DNA of 24,204 nt, from IMG/VR virus record IMGVR_UViG_3300042294_001105, positions 1-24,204 of that record; one strand, written 5' to 3'. Positions within the stretch are counted from its first letter, which is position 1, and the number at the start of each line of letters is the position of its first letter. The stretch comes from a virus. The notes beneath the pieces were generated by a model. That model saw only the letters and a program-made list of their open reading frames with translations. It ran no database searches and was not told where the DNA came from. This document shows positions 22,184 through 24,204 of this stretch, in pieces. The position numbers and the translations under genes were made by a program.

Positions 22184-22351
22184 CTACCGTTCGTTCTGCT
22201 CCCGCCACTTAGCCCAACGCTCCCGCTGAATGCGCGACACTTTTTCGTAATGCTCCCGCGATAGTTTTCTGGCCTTCTGCGGTCCCTTAACGCTCCCGCC
22301 CATTCGGCCTAGGCTGGAAAGATACTCTTTGATAATTTGTTCCTTGGTCAT
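22184..22351 (-). CDS. Small GG...ARkLS...RW-type protein (55 aa)
   Basis: A 55-residue minus-strand protein with a strong SD (CAGGAGC, six bases before ATG 22351). Sequence 'MTKEQIIKEYLSSLGRMGGS' then 'VKGPQKARKLSREHYEKVSRIQRERWAKWREQNER'. The motif 'G.mGGs.kg..kArkLS.e....vsr...eRWak' is common in small bacterial and phage proteins of unknown function, predicted helical and basic. Four GCGGGAGC octamers fall within and just around the gene; they mostly encode Arg-Glu. It is the last gene of the minus-strand operon. Confidence 0.65.
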   Translation of the reverse strand: MTKEQIIKEYLSSLGRMGGSVKGPQKARKLSREHYEKVSRIQRERWAKWREQNER

Positions 22352-22372
22352 AATGCTCCTGGTTAATTGCTG

Positions 22373-22417
22373 CGCTGCCGTTTATTGGTCAAATAAAATC
22401 GCCACGCTGCCGTTTAT
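22373..22417 (-). repeat. Direct repeat ATAAACGGCAGCG upstream of the 55-aa gene
   Basis: The 13-mer ATAAACGGCAGCG (minus strand) occurs at 22373-22385 and 22405-22417, 32 bases apart, close to three helical turns. A TTGACC hexamer (22387-22392) lies between them. Position upstream of the 22351 start suggests an operator pair. Degenerate AACGGYAG copies occur at 22066, 22123 and 22184. Confidence 0.6.
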
Positions 22418-22443
22418 GGGCGGATGGCGGATTAGGCGAACCG

Positions 22444-22464
22444 GCCAAGGGGTAGAACCTTGGC
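22444..22464 (-). promoter_or_regulatory. Intercistronic hairpin GCCAAGG/CCTTGGC
   Basis: A perfect seven-bp stem with a seven-base loop, eight bases after the stop of the 72-aa gene. No U-run follows on the minus strand, so it is not a classical intrinsic terminator. It may stabilise the upstream message or weakly terminate. Confidence 0.5.
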
Positions 22465-22472
22465 GGTGTGGG

Positions 22473-22691
22473 TTAACTTATCGGATCAAATGGATCATCG
22501 GTGTTTGTCACATCATAAACACAATGCAATTCAACCCCGCAATCTCCTGTTTCATAATACTTGCCGCCATTCCACTTTTCTTGAGCAAGTTTTTCAGCTT
22601 GCTTTGCGTCTTTTGCGTATAGGTCAATGACAAATGTTTCAGTTTGCTTGAACTCTATTTTATATTTTCTTTTACCTGCTTTTGCTTTCAT
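22473..22691 (-). CDS. Small phage protein, unknown (72 aa)
   Basis: Started at ATG 22691, which has a very strong SD (AAGGAGGACA); the frame is open upstream through the structured leader but without an SD. Sequence 'KYKIEFKQTETFVIDLYAKDAKQAEKLAQEKWNGGKYYETGDCGVELHCVYDV' follows the common small-protein pattern 'y.v.f..tetf.i.v.Akd..eAe.lA.e.w', a beta-alpha-beta unit seen in many phage and bacterial proteins of unknown role. The leader contains element E2. Confidence 0.6.
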   Translation of the reverse strand: MKAKAGKRKYKIEFKQTETFVIDLYAKDAKQAEKLAQEKWNGGKYYETGDCGVELHCVYDVTNTDDPFDPIS

Positions 22692-22751
22692 TGTCCTCCT
22701 TCTTTCTTTCATCCCCACCGCCAGGATTGACCCGGCTGCGGTTCCGTTTGT

Positions 22752-22816
22752 TAGGTTGATTCTATCGAATCTCACCTTTGCTTCCCCCGATTAAGGGGGA
22801 AGACAAGGGGAGACTA
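22752..22816 (-). ncRNA. Structured intergenic element E2 (covarying with E1)
   Basis: Minus-strand transcript order: AGTCT; outer stem CCTTG with CAAAGG (one bulged A); inner stem CTTCCCCC-TTAATC-GGGGGAAG (22781-22802); then hairpin GATTC-GATA-GAATC (22758-22771) and AACCTA. It starts at the stop codon of the 52-aa gene and lies in the leader of the 72-aa gene. It is homologous to E1, with base-paired double substitutions. Confidence 0.7.
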
Positions 22817-22972
22817 GTCCGCCTTCAGTAGCTTAACCAAATAGACATATGTCTTTTCCATTTCCTCATTGCTCAAGTCTAATTCGTGGGCGACATATTC
22901 CCGATAGTCTTTATCCTCAAGCGCAATTCTCGCAACTTCTTCGATAATGATTTGTCTTTCGTTCTTTTTCAT
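22814..22972 (-). CDS. Small acidic helical protein, unknown (52 aa)
   Basis: Started at ATG 22972 with an AAGGGAA-type SD; the frame is open upstream through element E1 but without an SD. The 52 residues ('MKKNERQIIIEEVARIALED', 'KDYREYVAHELDLSNEEMEKTYVYLVKLLKAD') form two or three charged helices. No family recognised. It lies between elements E1 and E2 in the minus-strand operon. Confidence 0.6.
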   Translation of the reverse strand: MKKNERQIIIEEVARIALEDKDYREYVAHELDLSNEEMEKTYVYLVKLLKAD

Positions 22973-22999
22973 AGTGCGTTCCCTTTCTTTTGTTGTTTT

Positions 23000-23064
23000 T
23001 AGGTTCGACCCTATCGGGTCTCGCCTCCGTTCCCCTCCATTACGAGGGGAAACGAGGAAAGACT
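23000..23064 (-). ncRNA. Structured intergenic element E1 (covarying with E2)
   Basis: Minus-strand order: AGTCT; outer stem CCTCG with CGGAGG (one bulged G); inner stem TTCCCCTC-GTAATG-GAGGGGAA (23030-23051); then hairpin GACCC-GATA-GGGTC (23007-23020) and AACCTA. It starts at the stop codon of the 31-aa gene and lies in the leader of the 52-aa gene. Same architecture as E2 with different stem sequences. Confidence 0.7.
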
Positions 23065-23159
23065 TATTTCCGACCGATAAACATAGCAAACGCCACCAAG
23101 ATCCCGCCCAAAATCAAACCATGGGCGAAGTAAACTGCGCCGTGGATTTCTGCGATCAT
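23064..23159 (-). CDS. Micro membrane protein (31 aa)
   Basis: ATG 23159 follows a near-perfect SD (AAAGGAGGTG). The 31 residues contain a single hydrophobic helix, 'FAHGLILGGILVAFAMFIG', after 'MIAEIHGAVY' and before 'RK'. The glycine-rich helix suggests a membrane peptide that oligomerises. The strong SD indicates high translation. No family recognised. Confidence 0.6.
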   Translation of the reverse strand: MIAEIHGAVYFAHGLILGGILVAFAMFIGRK

Positions 23160-23176
23160 CGCCACACCTCCTTTCG

Positions 23177-23187
23177 TATGGTATAAT
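23177..23187 (+). promoter_or_regulatory. Extended -10 promoter-like sequence (plus strand)
   Basis: TATGGTATAAT is a perfect extended -10 (TGnTATAAT) with a poor -35 (TCGCCA, 17 bases upstream). It points rightward, against the minus-strand operon, and would produce an RNA through the hairpin at 23204-23253 and antisense to the 84-aa gene. Confidence 0.35.
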
Positions 23188-23203
23188 TTTCGACTCCTCT
23201 TTC

Positions 23204-23253
23204 CCTTCTCCACGCTTCGGCACGCTCATACGATTCGAAGCGAAGGAGGAAGG
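23204..23253. promoter_or_regulatory. Long imperfect hairpin between minus-strand genes
   Basis: Arms CCTT-CTCC-A-CGCTTCG (23204-23219) and CGAAGCG-AA-GGAG-G-AAGG (23236-23253) pair over 15 base pairs with two small bulges and a 16-base loop. It lies between the 84-aa and 31-aa genes. There is no U-tract on either strand. It is not homologous to E1/E2. Confidence 0.55.
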
Positions 23254-23283
23254 ACCCGGCTCTTGAGTAAATGCAGAAGCAGA

Positions 23284-23538
23284 TCATTCAGCAAAAACGA
23301 AGCAATAACCTTCGTTCCTCGGCAAAGCTCCACCAATCACCGGCCTATTCCACTCCATGTTTTTGGTTTTATCTGCCAGTTTCCGTTGCAATGTGTGACA
23401 GGCCGCAAGGTGGGCCGTGTCTTGATTGTGTTCGTGAGGGTATGGGATCTGAACTGACCCCGCCTCGCAATATGCCTTGATCCTGCTTCCCCGCAGATTG
23501 GTGCAAGGAAGGTATTTTGTTTTTATGGCTTGTTTCAT
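23284..23538 (-). CDS. Conserved small phage protein (KYLP.TN.RGSRIKA type)
   Basis: An 84-residue protein with SD AAAGGAA. The opening 'MKQAIKTKYLPCTNLRGSRIKAYCEAGSVQIPYPHEHNQDTAHLAACHTL' and closing 'PVIGGALPRNEGYCFVF' match a small family seen in phages and bacteria: 'i.TKYlp.TN.RGsRikA......v.iPyp....aH..Aa..L....w.....gG.lp..g.vFVf'. The function is unknown. It is the third gene of the minus-strand operon. Confidence 0.7.
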   Translation of the reverse strand: MKQAIKTKYLPCTNLRGSRIKAYCEAGSVQIPYPHEHNQDTAHLAACHTLQRKLADKTKNMEWNRPVIGGALPRNEGYCFVFAE

Positions 23539-23566
23539 GTGTGCGTTTCCTTTCTTTAGTTTTTGG

Positions 23567-23644
23567 TTATTCTTGCCAATACATCTTGGCGAGAAAATAG
23601 GTTGTCAGGATCAGCGTAGGGGCGAGGAGGATGGATTCGATCAT
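23567..23644 (-). CDS. Micro membrane protein (25 aa)
   Basis: ATG 23644 overlaps the TGA of the upstream 86-aa gene (ATGA), with a GGGGA SD inside that gene. The 25 residues 'MIESILLAPTLILTTYFLAK' plus 'MYWQE' are a single transmembrane helix. Coupling plus SD support real translation. Confidence 0.55.
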   Translation of the reverse strand: MIESILLAPTLILTTYFLAKMYWQE

Positions 23645-23901
23645 TTTAATTCCCCGCTAGGCATAAAAGCGAAGGCGTTCCCGCCTGTGTCAAGAAACTC
23701 GTTTTTCTTCTTGCGGACAACCATGAAGCAGTTTCCCGACTTGGTTTCGATCAAATAGATCGAAGCCGCCGTGAATCCACGATCCACGACAATGTGATCT
23801 TTTACCAAGATCGTCTTGATCGAGTTATCGGGTGAGAACATGGTATAGGTTTTCCCGACTTGTAAAAAGTCGGCCGGTTTGGGTGCGTGTGTCGTTTGCA
23901 T
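23641..23901 (-). CDS. Small beta-rich phage protein, first gene of minus-strand operon (86 aa)
   Basis: An 86-residue protein. 'FLQVGKTYTMFSPDNSIKTILVKDHIVVDRGFTAASIYLIETKSGNCFMVVRKKKNEFLDTGGNAFAFMP' reads as an SH3-like or OB-like small barrel, with 'l.vGktYt...' as first strand. No family recognised. A TTGACA box lies 34 bases before its ATG, and no clear SD is visible, so it could be leaderless. It is the first gene of the leftward operon. Confidence 0.6.
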   Translation of the reverse strand: MQTTHAPKPADFLQVGKTYTMFSPDNSIKTILVKDHIVVDRGFTAASIYLIETKSGNCFMVVRKKKNEFLDTGGNAFAFMPSGELK

Positions 23902-23969
23902 AAATGGAGCCTAGTCCAAGCGGGTTGGTTATGTCAACAATTATTTTTGAGAATCTTTTGTGGTAGGTT
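23902..23969. promoter_or_regulatory. Divergent promoter region with TTGACA box
   Basis: The 68 bases separate the leftward operon from the rightward terminase gene. On the minus strand TTGACA (23930-23935) is followed after 18 bases by TAGGCT, keeping the key T, A and T of a -10; transcription would then start at about the ATG. For the plus strand only AT-rich sequence is seen, no clear hexamers. Confidence 0.45.
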
Positions 23970-24204
23970 ATGCGGGTGGAAAATCCGCCCGAAGAACTTC
24001 CAGAAAAATCAAAGAATGGACGTGTGGCATTTACGAAAGAGATCGAGGAAAAATGCCTTTCCGCTTGTTCCTCTGGCTTCACTCTCGAAAAGTGTGCTGG
24101 CTTGGTAGGCGTTCCAGTTGGAACGATTAAAACTTGGGTGCATAGAAACCCGGCTTTCGGCAGAAAGATGGAAACCGCAAGAAAAAATCACGAGCTAAAA
24201 CTTT
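23970..24204 (+). CDS. Terminase small subunit-like protein, N-terminal part
   Basis: ATG 23970 with TAGG-type SD; open to the right edge (78 codons visible). Sequence 'GRVAFTKEIEEKCLSACSSGFTLEKCAGLVGVPVGTIKTWVHRNPAFGRKMETARK' contains the helix-turn-helix of small terminases: 'h....G.tle.cA..vGVp..Ti..Wv..nP.F...h..Ar'. The small subunit recognises the packaging site and feeds DNA to the large subunit, which should lie just outside the window. A generic HTH regulator is the alternative. Confidence 0.65.
   Translation, partial: MRVENPPEELPEKSKNGRVAFTKEIEEKCLSACSSGFTLEKCAGLVGVPVGTIKTWVHRNPAFGRKMETARKNHELKL

Noticed and set aside
21571-22297. Five GCTCCCGC octamers as a possible Chi-like or uptake motif
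   Set aside because: Four fall in or next to one small gene and mostly encode Arg-Glu pairs; too few to separate from codon bias.
23001-23030. GGTTCGACCC resembling a tRNA T-arm
   Set aside because: No acceptor, D-arm or anticodon arm at proper spacing; the segment is better explained by the E1 hairpins that recur in E2.
22329-24108. Plus-strand open frames (22329, 22947, 23263, 23271, 23477, 23887)
   Set aside because: All are antisense to minus-strand genes with SDs or to structured spacers, and their proteins are Cys/Phe/Arg-rich without motifs.
1-24204. CRISPR arrays, insertion sequences, tRNA genes, integrase
   Set aside because: No regularly spaced direct repeats of 24-37 bases, no transposase or integrase motif and no cloverleaf seen by eye; a tRNAscan/CRISPR search would be needed to exclude them fully.

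Overview
The window is part of a tailed dsDNA bacteriophage (or prophage) genome, most likely a podovirus-like phage of a Gram-negative-type host. The evidence is a run of virion genes (adaptor, tail nozzle, proline-rich and coiled-coil internal virion proteins, a 1030-residue membrane-active polyvalent protein, a GH108-type muramidase), a dense early/replication block of overlapping genes, and a terminase-small-subunit-like gene at the right edge. No ribosomal RNA, tRNA, integrase or bacterial housekeeping gene was seen. Strong Shine-Dalgarno sequences and ATGA start/stop overlaps indicate a bacterial host that uses conventional SD initiation. The host taxon cannot be read from the sequence. 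If the genome is circular or permuted, the missing part (large terminase, portal, scaffold, capsid) lies between the right edge and the left edge.

Layout. (1) 1-9408, plus strand, late virion module: adaptor end, nozzle-like protein, small GNAT-like protein, three structural or internal proteins, giant polyvalent protein, muramidase. (2) 9391-9738, minus strand: one secreted protein with a signal peptide, convergent with the muramidase (moron-like). (3) 9776-21284, plus strand: nuclease, recombination and replication block. It holds a PDDEXK_5-like nuclease, a Holliday-junction-resolvase-like nuclease, an SSB-like protein with a typical C-terminal tail, a RecB/Cas4-like exonuclease, many small coupled genes, a GT-A glycosyltransferase, a 2OG-Fe(II) oxygenase, a DnaA-like HTH protein, a GT9 glycosyltransferase, a CoiA-like nuclease, a primase-polymerase/SF3 helicase and a separate zinc-finger partner. 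(4) 21323-21919, plus strand: three small coupled genes. (5) 22184-23901, minus strand: seven small genes (25 to 86 codons) separated by structured intergenic elements. (6) 23970-end, plus strand: terminase small subunit, partial.

How it works together. The SSB-like protein, the exonuclease, the resolvase and the primase-helicase form a replication/recombination set. No DNA polymerase or recombinase is visible, so host enzymes or genes outside the window are probably used. The hydroxylase and two glycosyltransferases could modify DNA, virion proteins or cell-surface glycans. The most unusual signals are: a pair of about 65-nt intergenic elements in the minus-strand operon whose stems differ by about six compensatory base-pair changes (a likely undescribed RNA element); a possible -1 frameshift gene at 17712-17956; a TTGACT/A box 34-35 nt before four uncoupled start codons; inverted TTTGGGACG iterons inside the zinc-finger gene; and a repeated GYEV peptide tag shared by the giant virion protein and the muramidase.
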